DNA of 64,000 nt, taken from the NCBI GenBank assembly GCA_028023455.1, contig JAQFVV010006221.1, positions 3,257,098 through 3,321,097 of the forward strand, written 5' to 3'. Below are positions 1 to 11,660 of this stretch, one piece after another. Below the pieces are notes generated by a model. The model ran no database searches. It was not told the DNA's origin and saw only the letters and a list, made by a program, of their open reading frames with translations. Position 1 is the stretch's first letter. Each line of letters begins with the position of its first letter. Made by a program: the position numbers and the translations under genes. This DNA is from Epiperipatus broadwayi. Lineage: Eukaryota; Onychophora; Udeonychophora; Euonychophora; Peripatidae.

Positions 1-3000
1 AAATTTGCAACCTTTACAATATTCAGGCAGCCATTTTTTCTTCTCCAAGCACATCGCATTTAAAAAAAAGTAAAATTTGTAAGTAAATTTTACAATATGC
101 CAATAGCCATTTTTTTATCTAGGGCCATATATGATTATATATATATTAATAAAATTTCTTCAGATTATGTTGAAAGCATATACATTTTGTTCATCCTTTA
201 TTATTCTTTCTGTATTTAATATGCAGTATTTTATATAATAAAATATTTTCTGAGCATAATGCTAAAATTTTTACAAAATTTTAGAACATATTAAAAGTTG
301 ATACTGATTTAAAAACATTAAAAAAAATTAGAGAGATATTAATTTCTTGATATCAAAGTCACTATTATGTTTCTATAAAAGAAAAAAGTTATTGAAAAAA
401 AAAAGAATATTGCCCTAATGTATTTAATAGTCATGAAAGTCAGACATTTTGATATTTATTTTATTTTAAAAGTAAAAATATGGTAGTAAATTTTTTCATT
501 TTATTTTTATTGCTTTAATGAATGCATGACTGAATATACAGTAATATATATGTAAATGTGTTTCTCAATTTGTTATTAGTAACTATGTTATTTTTAAAAA
601 TTTTATTTATACTATAATTTTGATTTATATATGCATACTACACATATAAAAATGCATATGTTGACAAGTACTCTACACTTGCATTTCTATAAAGAATATG
701 TATTTTATTCTAATCAACATTTATCAACATAATGTGAGCTATCTATACACTATAAACATTTGAAGGTAAAGAGGCTTGGAACAAAATATAGCATAGTTTA
801 CAACTACATTGTATATATGATATATGAAAGCAGTAAATAAATTCACATATTTTGTTTTAAAAATATAAAATCTCATAAAGTGTATTGAATGTTTTTTGAA
901 AATCATTATCACTCAACTCTGTATATATCACTATTATTATTGCTATGATGATGATGATGACATGCAATTAGCAATGATTTTATAATAAGCATTGCTTTAT
1001 CCATTACATAAAGAGCTGTTTCAAGTGATAATTACAAACATAGTAATAGACAAAATCACTTTCAGCATTAAAGAAACTTCTCATAATATTGATAGCTTCA
1101 AACCCAAAATGTTTAATCAAAAAAATATTCTTTAAACTTTTTTGAATGTTATTATTTTCATTAAAAAACAATCTTTATATAATCAAACAATATTGTATAA
1201 CCAGTATTATGTTTATGAATGTATAAGATTGAGATTCATAAAATATAACTTTTTAGAATTTGGATTTTTTTTTATAAAGTGTCAATGTTCTCTCCATGCA
1301 ACTGTTTTAAGATATATATATAATAGGTAGATAATTTTCTAATACTGATATTGAAACAGTATGATTTATTTATCATCCTGTTTCACTTACTATATTCCAT
1401 AGTAGTATATTTTCTCTGGTTTAAACCCATCCAAGTCCATGTATATTAGTTAATGTAATACTAAAATATTTATAATAGCATATATTTACGTGTATGTGTG
1501 TGTATTTATATCTGCATGCACATCTAATAGTCATATTAATGTTTGTATGTGTATAAAGTATATACATTTATAATTTTAAAATTAATAAATTTAAAATAAA
1601 TTGTAAACATCATTGTATGTATGGGAGCACACCTATGTATATATGTGAAGGGAAATGTAATGTCACAGATTTAGTAAACATTACAGATTTGCTAAATTCT
1701 TTCTAAATTACTTTTAAGTTATTTAATTTACAAGAACATTGGTATTCACATATAATTTTTAAATTCTGGGTGTCTCTCTTATACATATAACAGAATGTTG
1801 ACAGCTTAAATCTCTCTTTTTTTAAAAAAAATCAAAAGTTATAGATTTTTCAGAATTACTTTTCATTAAATGGTAATCTGAGAACCAAACTTTTAAAGAT
1901 GTTTTAAAAATAATGTTAAAAACAAAGACAAAATCATTAACTTGGTCCTGTTTGTCAATAACTACAGCTGGATTTTTTGCCTTTGCTAAAATTAATGTGC
2001 ACCATTAAAATTTAAAATTAAAAGTTGTAAACAACTTTTAATGGCTTGTGAGGGGTTAAGAAAGATGTTCTATAAAAACCCCAGTTTTAATTCAAATTAG
2101 CTAACTCTTAATTGTGATCGAATACAACCAAGCACTATGCCAAAATTGATGATGAATACCTAAGGTTAGAAAGACTATCATGCCTTCTTTCTCATGGGGA
2201 AATTGGTCTAGGAGATGGAGGGAGTGCAAAATAGCAGCCTGCTGAAGCCACTAAGAATGAAGCAGCCCATCAGTGAATGTTAGTACCTCACCATTCAGCC
2301 ACCTCAGCAAGAAAATGATAGGTAATTAATCTTCCAGAGCTCTTAAAATAAATTTTAATAAATCATTTCTATAATTTTCTAAAGCTAGCTGTACTATAAA
2401 TGTGCACAAACTATGAAAGTAAAATTATTATTAATAATTAAAATTCTGTAATGAATTTATACTTATTGATTTAAATATCTTGATATAACCTTATTTAAAA
2501 ATATTAATGTAAAATCTTGCCTAATTAAAAGTTAACTATTAATATTTCTGTTAATCATGATAATTATTTTAGTTATTATTCTTAATCTATCCAATCTGCG
2601 GATATGCCTTTATTACTTTGTTTATGTGATATTTCATTAATTATGCTATGCCATCCCTCAGAGTGGAGATTATTAAATATTATAACAGTAGAGAGGCAAT
2701 TAGACTCTCTCAGATAATCTTAAATTGCTTTTTAGCACATAAATAAATCTCCAATCTGAAAACTACTTTTATATATGTTGAGCTACTATATTTTAGCTTA
2801 GTATAATTCAGGTTTGCATGTTAAATGATTGCATTTAGTTAAATAATAGCAAGGATGATGTTTAAGGCATATTATAAGTGATTAGTTAATTATGTCCCAA
2901 ATATGCTTTACTCCCTCTTAGTTTATTATTATAAACTATACAAATCACTGGGTAAACTAGATCCCTTTTAATTAACCCCTTTTAGCATGTTTAAGTATGT

Positions 3001-3500
3001 TAATTTACGAATGGGCATACAGTAGTTTCGCAGATTGAAACTAACGATTTAATGCTTGATTAATTTTAATGTTTTATGAAGCACATCTGTGCATTACACC
3101 TTGCTATATATATTTCTTATTAGAATAGGCTTTGGTGTAAGTGCCACCCCATTACTTCTAGTTCAGACAGCTTTCTTTTATAAATGGGTTAGGTTTTAAG
3201 GGCCTCCCCATTATATTATTTTAGAACTGAAACAAGAGGATCCAGATTGTTGTATAAGCTGCTCTGATCACCCAAACTAAATGTTCATGTATTTTGTGAT
3301 AGCAAGTCATCCGATCCACAGGAATTGAGTACTTGGTACTGAATCCTGAGTAATTACACATTCGAGTTACAACCATTATTTAGTTTATGTAGTGCTGTAG
3401 TCTCGGAAGCTCCATTGCAAAGCACCAGTTCATCTTCCTTTGTATTATTCAGTTCAGCATTGATATGAATGCCAGATCTAGTTTATATATATGATCTTTT
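1..3500. other. AT-rich flank without recognised gene
   Basis: No convincing coding exon, RNA gene or bounded transposon was seen on either strand. There is a short (GAT)n microsatellite near 945-962. Two slightly GC-richer patches lie at about 2110-2340 and 3120-3460; they may be worn repeats but match nothing I recognise. If the DUOX gene continues to the left this would be its intron, but no downstream DUOX exon (for example the FAD-binding motif region) could be read here. Confidence 0.5.
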
Positions 3501-4000
3501 NNNNNNNNNNNNNNNNNNNNNNNNNNNNNNNNNNNNNNNNNNNNNNNNNNNNNNNNNNNNNNNNNNNNNNNNNNNNNNNNNNNNNNNNNNNNNNNNNNNN
3601 NNNNNNNNNNNNNNNNNNNNNNNNNNNNNNNNNNNNNNNNNNNNNNNNNNNNNNNNNNNNNNNNNNNNNNNNNNNNNNNNNNNNNNNNNNNNNNNNNNNN
3701 NNNNNNNNNNNNNNNNNNNNNNNNNNNNNNNNNNNNNNNNNNNNNNNNNNNNNNNNNNNNNNNNNNNNNNNNNNNNNNNNNNNNNNNNNNNNNNNNNNNN
3801 NNNNNNNNNNNNNNNNNNNNNNNNNNNNNNNNNNNNNNNNNNNNNNNNNNNNNNNNNNNNNNNNNNNNNNNNNNNNNNNNNNNNNNNNNNNNNNNNNNNN
3901 NNNNNNNNNNNNNNNNNNNNNNNNNNNNNNNNNNNNNNNNNNNNNNNNNNNNNNNNNNNNNNNNNNNNNNNNNNNNNNNNNNNNNNNNNNNNNNNNNNNN
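3501..4000. other. Assembly gap of exactly 500 N
   Basis: A run of exactly 500 N, the usual placeholder for a gap of unknown size. The base after it (4001) aligns to base 15188 of the 3' LTR, so only about 42 bases of the 5' LTR are missing. The left flank ends near 3485-3496 with a sequence that also follows the 3' LTR at 19335-19347, so the left contig may already run past the insertion site. Confidence 0.95.
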
Positions 4001-4839
4001 TTAATAGAAAATTTTAAATTTAAGAAGTATTTTAAAAGTGTGATGTTGACTTTGCTTGTGGTAATGTTACCATAAGTTTAATTAGAGTAATCTATGAGTA
4101 TTTGGTATGTGAATTGTGTTGGTATTGAGAAGATATTAAAAATGATGATGATTATGATGTAATACTGCATTAATAAATTTAATAACAAATATTTGAAGCT
4201 AAAGTATTTAAAAGACCAGTTAAAATTAAACAAAGATATTTTTAATTTGAAATATATGTTAAAAGTGAATAAAAATATTTTAAATTATAAGTATTTAAAT
4301 TGAGATTAATATTTGATTTTAATCATATCAAATAATTATTTTAAAATCTGATATAATATCTTATTTATTTTTAAAAAATAAATATTTATTTTAAAAAAGC
4401 AATTGTTAAGTTTATTTTTAGACAAGCGTTCTTGTGTTATAGAGAACAGATGTTATACACACATGCGTGGAAGTTGTCTAATAAAGTTGCATAATTATTT
4501 TAAAAAAATCATGTTATAAATTTATAAATAATACGTGAGTTATCACGAGATAAAAATAAAGATATTAATGTAAAATATTAAATTTGATTTTAAAAAATAT
4601 TGTCTTAAAAATATAACGTATTTAAAAATATTTAGTTTATTTTAAATGATCTTATAAAAGTTAAGATTTAAATTAAGTGAGAAATAATATTTCAAAAGAA
4701 TGTTTAATAGATTTAAATAAACGATAAATATTGTTTTGAAAGAATTTGATAAAATATCAAAGTATTAAATAAGTCATTATTTATTTTTAATATTGTGTTG
4801 GTAAATATGTAAATAAGAAATTTTGATTGTTTAAACCTA

Positions 4840-4910
4840 CCAATCAGATAAGGAGTTTCTGGCAGTATATAAGCTGGATTCAATTGTTGAGGGGGTCTCT
4901 CTACAATAAA
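4840..4910 (+). promoter_or_regulatory. LTR promoter: CCAAT, TATA and polyA signal
   Basis: CCAATCAG at 4840-4847, TATATAAG at 4866-4873 and AATAAA at 4905-4910 lie in the order and spacing of a Pol II LTR promoter followed by an R-region polyadenylation signal. Transcription would start about 4895-4900. The same cluster is present in the 3' LTR. This is inference from motifs only. Confidence 0.6.
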
Positions 4911-5102
4911 ACTTCTAAGTCGTTTGTGCTATTTAAAAAATAGCCAAGTAAATTTATAAACGCTCTTAAAAATCAGTTGTAAAATCATAAGAGTGTTATT
5001 GAATAATTTATTATATTTTTAAAGTAATGAATATGCAGTAGATATCTTAATAATTCCCTATCGTCTTCTCAATATCGAAACTCAATTTACGTACAAATAA
5101 TC

Positions 5103-5315
5103 ATGGAAACTTCACACATCGGAGAAATATATCAGAAACTTTATGCTATAGAAGTAACAGACGCTGGATTAGTACATAAAACTACAAGATGGAGAAAAGT
5201 AGTATTTTGGACTAAAAATAGTTTTCAAAAGTTAAATTACTATTGTCTATTACTAATAGATATTTTTAAAAAATATAAATATTTCTGTAAAAGAAAGTAT
5301 TTTGACAAATTATAG
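5103..5315 (+). CDS. 70-aa ORF inside the 5' LTR
   Basis: A 70-residue frame starting METSHIGEIYQ and rich in Lys, Tyr and Phe towards the C-terminus. It begins about 200 bp after the predicted start site in an ATGG context, so it would be an early frame on the long retrotransposon transcript. The identical protein is encoded in the 3' LTR at 16292-16504, but LTR copies are made identical at insertion, so this does not show selection. No family is recognised. It could be a small accessory protein, an upstream ORF, or chance in AT-rich DNA. Confidence 0.3.
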   Translation: METSHIGEIYQKLYAIEVTDAGLVHKTTRWRKVVFWTKNSFQKLNYYCLLLIDIFKKYKYFCKRKYFDKL

Positions 5316-8142
5316 AAGTAAAATATGTATCTTAAGGAAAGATATAAGATGCAGTAGTAATTTTAAATAAATACTTGCCTCGTTAAGTCTTTATGCTTAA
5401 AAGACTAGAGATTGATAATTTGAAAAAGGCAAATATATTATAAGTATCAGTATTTTAAAAAAATCGTAATATAATAGAATTATTTTATTAAAGTTATCTA
5501 AACGCTGGACGTTATAGATGAAGAAATTAATTCTTACCGGAATATGGTATTTATAAATGTGCAAGTAATACATGGATATCCAAGTCAAGTTAAACTAAGC
5601 CAAGCCAAACTAAGTTAATGTAAAATAATTGAAGGATAATTTTATAAATTATAACTTAGTTTTGAAATAATAACTTTTTAAATAATATTCTATGAAGAAC
5701 TGGATCCAGAGAATTTATAAACTATTTTTGAATTTTATTTGTTTTCTTGTGGAACTTATTTTTTTTTTTAAAAAAAGAACGTTATCATTTTATTATAAAC
5801 TTTCAAGAAACACGTGATACAACGGAACAGGAAATAGTGTTTTATTGACTTTATACGGAGGATATTTGTTAGAACTTTTATGGTAGAACAAAAATCGACG
5901 CTGGACTATGTAATATGATTTTATTTTATTTATTTAACATAAAATTTAAATATTATTAAACTCTTAAAAAGTAGGTTAGGTACATTTATTAAATAGTAAC
6001 TTAAAAATAATATAATAATTAATTACATAAACTTATTTTTATAATTAATATAACACGGAATATTCTAATGAATGTTTATGAGTGAAAATGTGAATGATTT
6101 TTATTTTATGAAGCTGCAAATTCCGAAGAATACTGGATAGCAGAATGGACATTATTATTATTATGGTAAAAAATATTGTATAATGATTTTTAATGAATTT
6201 AATATGTTTTTTTCTTTAGATCAACTGAATATTATGTTGTTGTAGAATGAATGGATAAATATTTTATGAAAACACATACATTATATTGGCAACGAACTTT
6301 ATTAAAATATGCATAATTTTTAATTTATAATATAAACATGATACAACATTACGTAAAGCTTAGAAATAATTATATGATTCTTTCGTAAATAATTTTGATA
6401 TTTTTTATTTATGCTTAGTATTAAAATGATGTTTATTATTTATCTAAGTAATTATTTTATTTTTGCAATTTAGAAAAGGATTTTAAAAGTCTATATTTTG
6501 TGTATTTTGTTTATTGAATAAGTTAAGTTACGTTATGAGTAGAAGCCTATATTTAGATTGAAAAGTTTACTAAGTATAGACAATATAGTATGAGTAATTT
6601 GGATAATGAATATTTTATTTGAAGTTGATATTTGTTTTCCGGAAAATGTTTTAAATGAGTTTAGAATATGTTTATAGATAGAAATTTATTAGAAAGGTTA
6701 GTAAAGCACATAGGGTAAAATAATGATTTTACACAGAAAGGAATCATAAAATTTATCTAATGTAATGTTTTATGAATTTAAAATTGATAAATGATTTAAA
6801 TATTAATGTTTGAATAATACAGATATAGAATGCATATTTTATAAAACATATAACAGGAATTACATTAAGTAAAGTATAAGTACAGTCAATTATTTGTTTA
6901 CATTACAAAGACATCTTAATTTTATATAAAGCTATTAGGCAATGCTAATAACAAAGTGAATACATGATAATACATTATAAATGATATTTAATTAATGTAG
7001 TTATTTAATTAGTAGAGCTACATTATGTACACATGCTACATAAATAGTCTTGACATATTGTTATTTGTAGTAATTAAAGTACAACTATTTATTTAAAATC
7101 TAAGTTTAAGAAAAACACACTGTAATATTATTAATATAGCATTTGAAGGAATGTAAAATTGCTTATTAAGTACATGAGTTAATAACAGTGTAAGCCTCTT
7201 ATATTTGTATTTCCTATTTTTATTTTATTTGTTGTCATAAATTTTAAACTGTAAATAGTGTAAATAAATTTTATTTGAAGTTATTGTAAATAAATTTGTT
7301 AATTTGTTTTAAAAGTGTGTCGAGTTTCATTAATTTTCACCTCAGCATTTTGACATCAGATGATTTGAAATAAACATAATATTTGCACAAAATTGAATTT
7401 GTTATTATTATTTAGAAATGAATACAATATTTGCTTAACATTATTTTATAAGAATTGATTGACATGAACATAAATATTACAATGGTCATAAGATGATTAT
7501 AATGCACATTATAAGAATACAATATTGTTTATTGCCACAGATTATTAAGTATAAGATTTTAATCTATTTTAAAATGAAGATACCATATGAAATAAAAGAT
7601 ATACATATAATTGTTTATTCATTTAATGATTGATTATATCATATAAATAGATGAGATTGAATTACACTCTAAGATTAGTATTATTATTATTATTAAATAA
7701 GTTAGGTGTATTTAAGTTTGATATAAAATCCCACATCATACTTATTTACATAATTTATTATTATTTTAAAATTTAGAAGAACCTGAGATTATTTAATTAT
7801 ATTTTAAGTTAAAGTTAGGAATTATTTTAGTATTATTAAAGATAATTTATTTCATTTAAAAGCCATAAGAATGCTATAGATGTAGTGGTAAAGTGATAGG
7901 GTAGTGATAGTATTCTTATGCCATTGAGACAGTATCTTGGGAGATATTGACTCAGTGTAAATCTGCTTATTACTTTGTAACTTTACTTCACAGTCTCATA
8001 ATTTTAATATATAATTATTTAATTAAGATATGATAATATAAAAGTATATTAAAGATAGATATGCAAATTTTAATGAAGCATAATAATGTAACTGAGCTAG
8101 TTGTATTTTAAACTATTTTATATATCAAGAAGTAAGGGTACA

Positions 8143-8952
8143 AAGGGTAGGAAGATTTTGGCGCTCAACGTTATTGGCATGATATGTTTAAGTAGGATTT
8201 AGATGTTCAAACGTTATGGGGCCATTGATATGTTAGAGTTACAATTTTATCGGCCCGATAGATGGAAAAGAAAGATTTTAGTAACTAATCATTTTAGGCT
8301 TAGATATTCAATTAAGAATTAGGATACATAATTTTAGGAATAATATGTATGTTAGTAGAGTAAAATGATAGGTATAATTATTTAATAAGAATAATGTATG
8401 TATTAAAATGTATAATTTAGGATTTAGTGGTTAGTATATTTACTAAACAGAAATAGTTAGTATTTTATGATAATATTTATAATTGATTAGATGTTGATTA
8501 TAAAATTAAAATAAAATTAAAATAAAAATTTTATTAGTAGAGTATTATATTTTCATGTGGTATCTGTAATATGATTATTCTTTGAAGTTAAATACTATGT
8601 TGATTTTAAGTTAATAAAACAATAAATTATAGAAATGTGGCAAATAATTATTTTATAATATGACCATATCAATTCTTGAAATATTTTAAATGGATATTTA
8701 ATATTATATATTATGTGCAAATTGTCTGTGGGTCATAGGTGTAAAAATAAATGATATGACACAATTTTGTTATTGAAATTTATATAATTATTTAATAGTA
8801 AGTAATGTAGAGTTTTTGAGGATACTATTATATGATTAGTTGTAAAAGTGAGTTGAGTGGAGATGGGAAGGTTGATGGGGAATTGTATTTTAAAATATAA
8901 AAATAATAAGTACTGCATATTGTTAGGATTGAATTTTAAAGAAATATAAAAA
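8143..8952 (+). other. Retrotransposon 5' leader
   Basis: Noncoding sequence between the 5' LTR and gag. It starts with the primer binding site region, and a related motif (AACGTTAT then TGATATG) recurs around 8168-8190 and 8211-8232. The rest is AT-rich with no long frame on the plus strand. Packaging signals would be expected here, but none can be identified by eye. Confidence 0.6.
8159..8171 (+). promoter_or_regulatory. Primer binding site, tRNA-Lys type
   Basis: TGGCGCTCAACGT matches the complement of the 3' end of an arthropod-type tRNA-Lys (expected TGGCGCCCAACGT) with one mismatch. The match lies 16 bases after the LTR end, further than the usual few bases. That offset and the mismatch are the main doubts. 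Confidence 0.6.
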
Positions 8953-11058
8953 ATGGATAATTGGGATAAAGATTTAGAAGTTGAAATGTCAAATTTTGTT
9001 GTTGAAGATAACAGTTGTGTGGAGAGTAAAGAAATCGAGAAATTAGCAAATTCAGAAATAATATTAGAAAATACTCAAAGTATGGATAATGAAATAGAGG
9101 AGGAAAAAGAGATAATTTTTAAAACAGCAGACAAAGAATTAGTAAAAACTAAGAAGGGAGTAGATAATTTTTCATTAGTTGATGTTATGAAACATCTAGA
9201 ATTAATGAGTCAAGGTCTTATGAATTTAAAGGCAGAAATAAAAGAAGAAATGAAAGAGGAGAGTAAATCTTTAAAAGAAGATATGAAAGAAATGAAGGAG
9301 GAGAGTTATAAAAATAGTCTTAGATTAGATTCTTTAAGAGAAGATAATAATATTAGATTAGATTCTTTAAGGGAAGATAATAATATTAGATTAGATTCTT
9401 TGAGAGAAGATAATGATTCTATTAAGAATGAAATAAAAAATATGAATAAGAAAATGGAAGATAGAATGGATAGCATAGACATAAGATTTGATAAAAATGA
9501 AGAAGTAATTGAGTCTTTAAAATTAGAAATACGAAAAGTTGATGATAGAAATCAAGAAAGGCTAGAAAGTAAATTTCATGAGTTTTCAGAAAACACAATT
9601 AAAGGACTAAGAGATCAAATAGCTGAATCTATTGATCAATGTAAAATCAATAATAACAATTTAACTTGTAAAATTGATGATTATAAATATAAAGTTGATG
9701 TTGAAATTGGTGATGTTAAAAACCAAGTGAGTAATCTTAATAAAGATATTAAAGATGTTAAGAGTGCTATAATTCAGACAAAAAGGGACATAAAAAATGA
9801 AATAGAGCAGGAATTAGTAGAGAAATTTAAGAGTATAGATGTTAAAAAGGTCGATGAAAATAAATATCGATCGAAAGTTGGAGAAAATATAAAACGTATT
9901 CAGAAGGATATAAAGGATCATGCAGGAATGATAGAACAAAGTAATGACAAATATAAAGAAATTTTGGATAAGAATCTAGATGAGTTCAGAAAAGAGCAAA
10001 AAGGGTATGTGAAGCAAGTGCTTGAACAGATGGACTTAGAAGGAAAATTTCAGCAAGTATATGATCAAATGGAAATGAAAAGTATATGTAATGCCAAGGC
10101 AGAGATGTTTACCGGAAAAATAAGTAGTAAAGCATATGTTGACTATGTTGATTCTTCACAAATGAATAATATAGAGTTAATTAAGCCAAGTAGTAATAAT
10201 AATAATCAGTCAGACAATACTCTTGTGAAGGAAATTGACAATAGATCAACTAGAGAAGTAATTAGTCATGAGGGTAGTTCAAATAATTCTATGGCCTTAA
10301 GGTTTATGAAAGTTAAACCATTTAAAGGGGAATACATGGAAAACCCCTCAGAGTTTCTAAACAATCTAGATGAATTGTTTTCGATATGTTCTTTGTCTGA
10401 AAAGGAGAAAGTAGCCGTGTGTAGCAATCATTTATACGGAGTAGCTAAAGATTGGTGGCAATCTCTGTTCGAGAAACCCATAACGTATGGTGATTTCAAA
10501 TGTTTTATTGTCGGGAGCTTCTGGAACTCCGACAAACAGGATTGCATTCGGTATCAAATTACCCAAGATAAGTACCAAGTTAGCAAAGGCAGCTACACCA
10601 GTTTTTTCCGAAGTCAAGCCGTTCGTTTGAAGACTTTGACTGCTTGTCCATTGTCGGAGGGACAAATCGTCAGAATAGTTAGACACAACTTACCAAAGCA
10701 TGTGGAACAGTTGTTAATAGCTGCGGACCGTGGGACAATTGAGGAAGTCTCCGAAATATTAGATGCTCTGGAAGTAGCAGAGTTATCTATTGATAATAAA
10801 TTTAGGGTAAATAGGGATAAAAATAATTACCCATTAGCAAGTCTTAGTATTAATACTGGATTAAAATCTCCTGGAGGCTTTAAGAGAAGTTTTAGTTATA
10901 AAGGTAGAAATAGAATGTCTCCATATGTTAAGAAAACTGTACAGTATAATACAAATAGAGATAGAAGTGATGATTTGCAAAATCAGCCTTCTACAAGTGG
11001 TATAACTACCATATTGAAGAGACCAGCTAATAAAACTAATAGTAAGAAGTTAAATTAG
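8953..11058 (+). CDS. Gag polyprotein, coiled-coil N-terminus
   Basis: 701 residues from an ATG in a clean context. Residues about 85-440 are highly charged (Lys, Glu, Asp) and look like long coiled coil; three 11-residue repeats, LDSLREDNNIR and variants, occupy 125-157. Residues about 447-612 form a capsid-like domain of the retrotransposon gag family, with the F-x-G-E-Y, WW-x-S-L and F-x-S-x-F-W pattern. The C-terminal 90 residues are basic and rich in Arg, Lys, Ser and Asn, with no CCHC zinc knuckle, so RNA binding may rest on the basic tail. It ends in TAG at 11056, overlapping the pol frame by about 13 bases. Gag would form the intracellular particle that packages element RNA. Confidence 0.93.
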   Translation: MDNWDKDLEVEMSNFVVEDNSCVESKEIEKLANSEIILENTQSMDNEIEEEKEIIFKTADKELVKTKKGVDNFSLVDVMKHLELMSQGLMNLKAEIKEEMKEESKSLKEDMKEMKEESYKNSLRLDSLREDNNIRLDSLREDNNIRLDSLREDNDSIKNEIKNMNKKMEDRMDSIDIRFDKNEEVIESLKLEIRKVDDRNQERLESKFHEFSENTIKGLRDQIAESIDQCKINNNNLTCKIDDYKYKVDVEIGDVKNQVSNLNKDIKDVKSAIIQTKRDIKNEIEQELVEKFKSIDVKKVDENKYRSKVGENIKRIQKDIKDHAGMIEQSNDKYKEILDKNLDEFRKEQKGYVKQVLEQMDLEGKFQQVYDQMEMKSICNAKAEMFTGKISSKAYVDYVDSSQMNNIELIKPSSNNNNQSDNTLVKEIDNRSTREVISHEGSSNNSMALRFMKVKPFKGEYMENPSEFLNNLDELFSICSLSEKEKVAVCSNHLYGVAKDWWQSLFEKPITYGDFKCFIVGSFWNSDKQDCIRYQITQDKYQVSKGSYTSFFRSQAVRLKTLTACPLSEGQIVRIVRHNLPKHVEQLLIAADRGTIEEVSEILDALEVAELSIDNKFRVNRDKNNYPLASLSINTGLKSPGGFKRSFSYKGRNRMSPYVKKTVQYNTNRDRSDDLQNQPSTSGITTILKRPANKTNSKKLN

Positions 11059-11660
11059 AAAGGTCTTTGTACGTTAGTTCCTCTTTGCAAGGACCTGTTG
11101 CTAACAAAATGGGGAACGATCAGATGTGGATGCTGAATACTTTAGATCTTGATATTGATTATCTAGAGCCCTTTACCATAGGCGAACCACCAATAACCTA
11201 CCAGTGTCCCATTGTAATTTTGTATATAAATAGTATTAGAGTTGAAGCCTTAATTGACTCCGGAAGTCAAGCTTCCATATTGTCAGAGTCAATGTATCAA
11301 AATCTGGTGAGTGTAGAAAGGGATATACCTTCATTGCCAGTAAAACAAATTCAAGTAACTTTAGCAAATGGAAAGAGGACAAAGTTATCAAATAAACAAG
11401 TCTGGATTACCTTCAAAATAAATAATACAGAATTTGGGCATGTTTTTCTTATTATGCCTGGATTAATACATGAAGCCATAATAGGAGCTGACTTCATGAT
11501 TTTGAATAAATGTCAGATAGATTTTCATAATAGGATTTTTATTTGTAAAGAAGAAAGGCTTAATTTTGAATATGGTATGCATAACCTTTCTAGTCAATTA
11601 TTATGCATACAGAACACATTAATTGATGCCAGCATAAAGGCTAAAATTGAACATGTTTAA
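11046..11660 (+). CDS. Aspartic protease, first part of pol
   Basis: Open in the -1 frame relative to gag from 11046, without a plausible ATG, so probably made by frameshift. The catalytic motif reads A-L-I-D-S-G-S-Q-A-S (Asp at about residue 64 counted from 11067), and the later flap and hydrophobic-Gly motif reads A-I-I-G-A-D-F at about 137-143, as in retroviral-type pepsins that act as dimers. The enzyme would cut Gag-Pol inside the particle. The frame ends in TAA at 11658, in frame with the RT frame that follows, so protease and RT are split by a single stop in this copy. Confidence 0.88.
   Translation, partial: EVKLERSLYVSSSLQGPVANKMGNDQMWMLNTLDLDIDYLEPFTIGEPPITYQCPIVILYINSIRVEALIDSGSQASILSESMYQNLVSVERDIPSLPVKQIQVTLANGKRTKLSNKQVWITFKINNTEFGHVFLIMPGLIHEAIIGADFMILNKCQIDFHNRIFICKEERLNFEYGMHNLSSQLLCIQNTLIDASIKAKIEHV
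11049..11058 (+). promoter_or_regulatory. Candidate -1 frameshift site, gag to pol
   Basis: In the gag frame the end reads G TTA AAT TAG, a heptamer of the X-XXY-YYZ kind directly before the gag stop. It resembles GUUAAAC slippery sites known in nidoviruses. The pol frame is -1 relative to gag, opens at 11046 and has no ATG near its start, so a -1 slip is the simplest route to Gag-Pol. No downstream stem-loop or pseudoknot was checked. Confidence 0.45.

Larger units (their letters stand above)
4001..8142 (+). repeat. 5' LTR (first ~42 bp lost in gap)
   Basis: Aligns end to end with 15188-19334, ending in GGGTACA as the 3' copy does; after that the copies diverge, which fixes the LTR end at about 8142. 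The start (TGTGCCC in the 3' copy) is hidden by the gap. A single CCAAT-TATA-AATAAA cluster at 4840-4910 suggests a U3 of roughly 0.9 kb and an unusually long R-U5 of about 3.2 kb. Confidence 0.93.

Noticed and set aside
3469-4075. Frames running through the N block
   Set aside because: They are made of unknown residues from the gap and carry no information.
10432-10686. 84-aa minus-strand frame opposite gag
   Set aside because: Shadow of the gag frame, with no independent domain.
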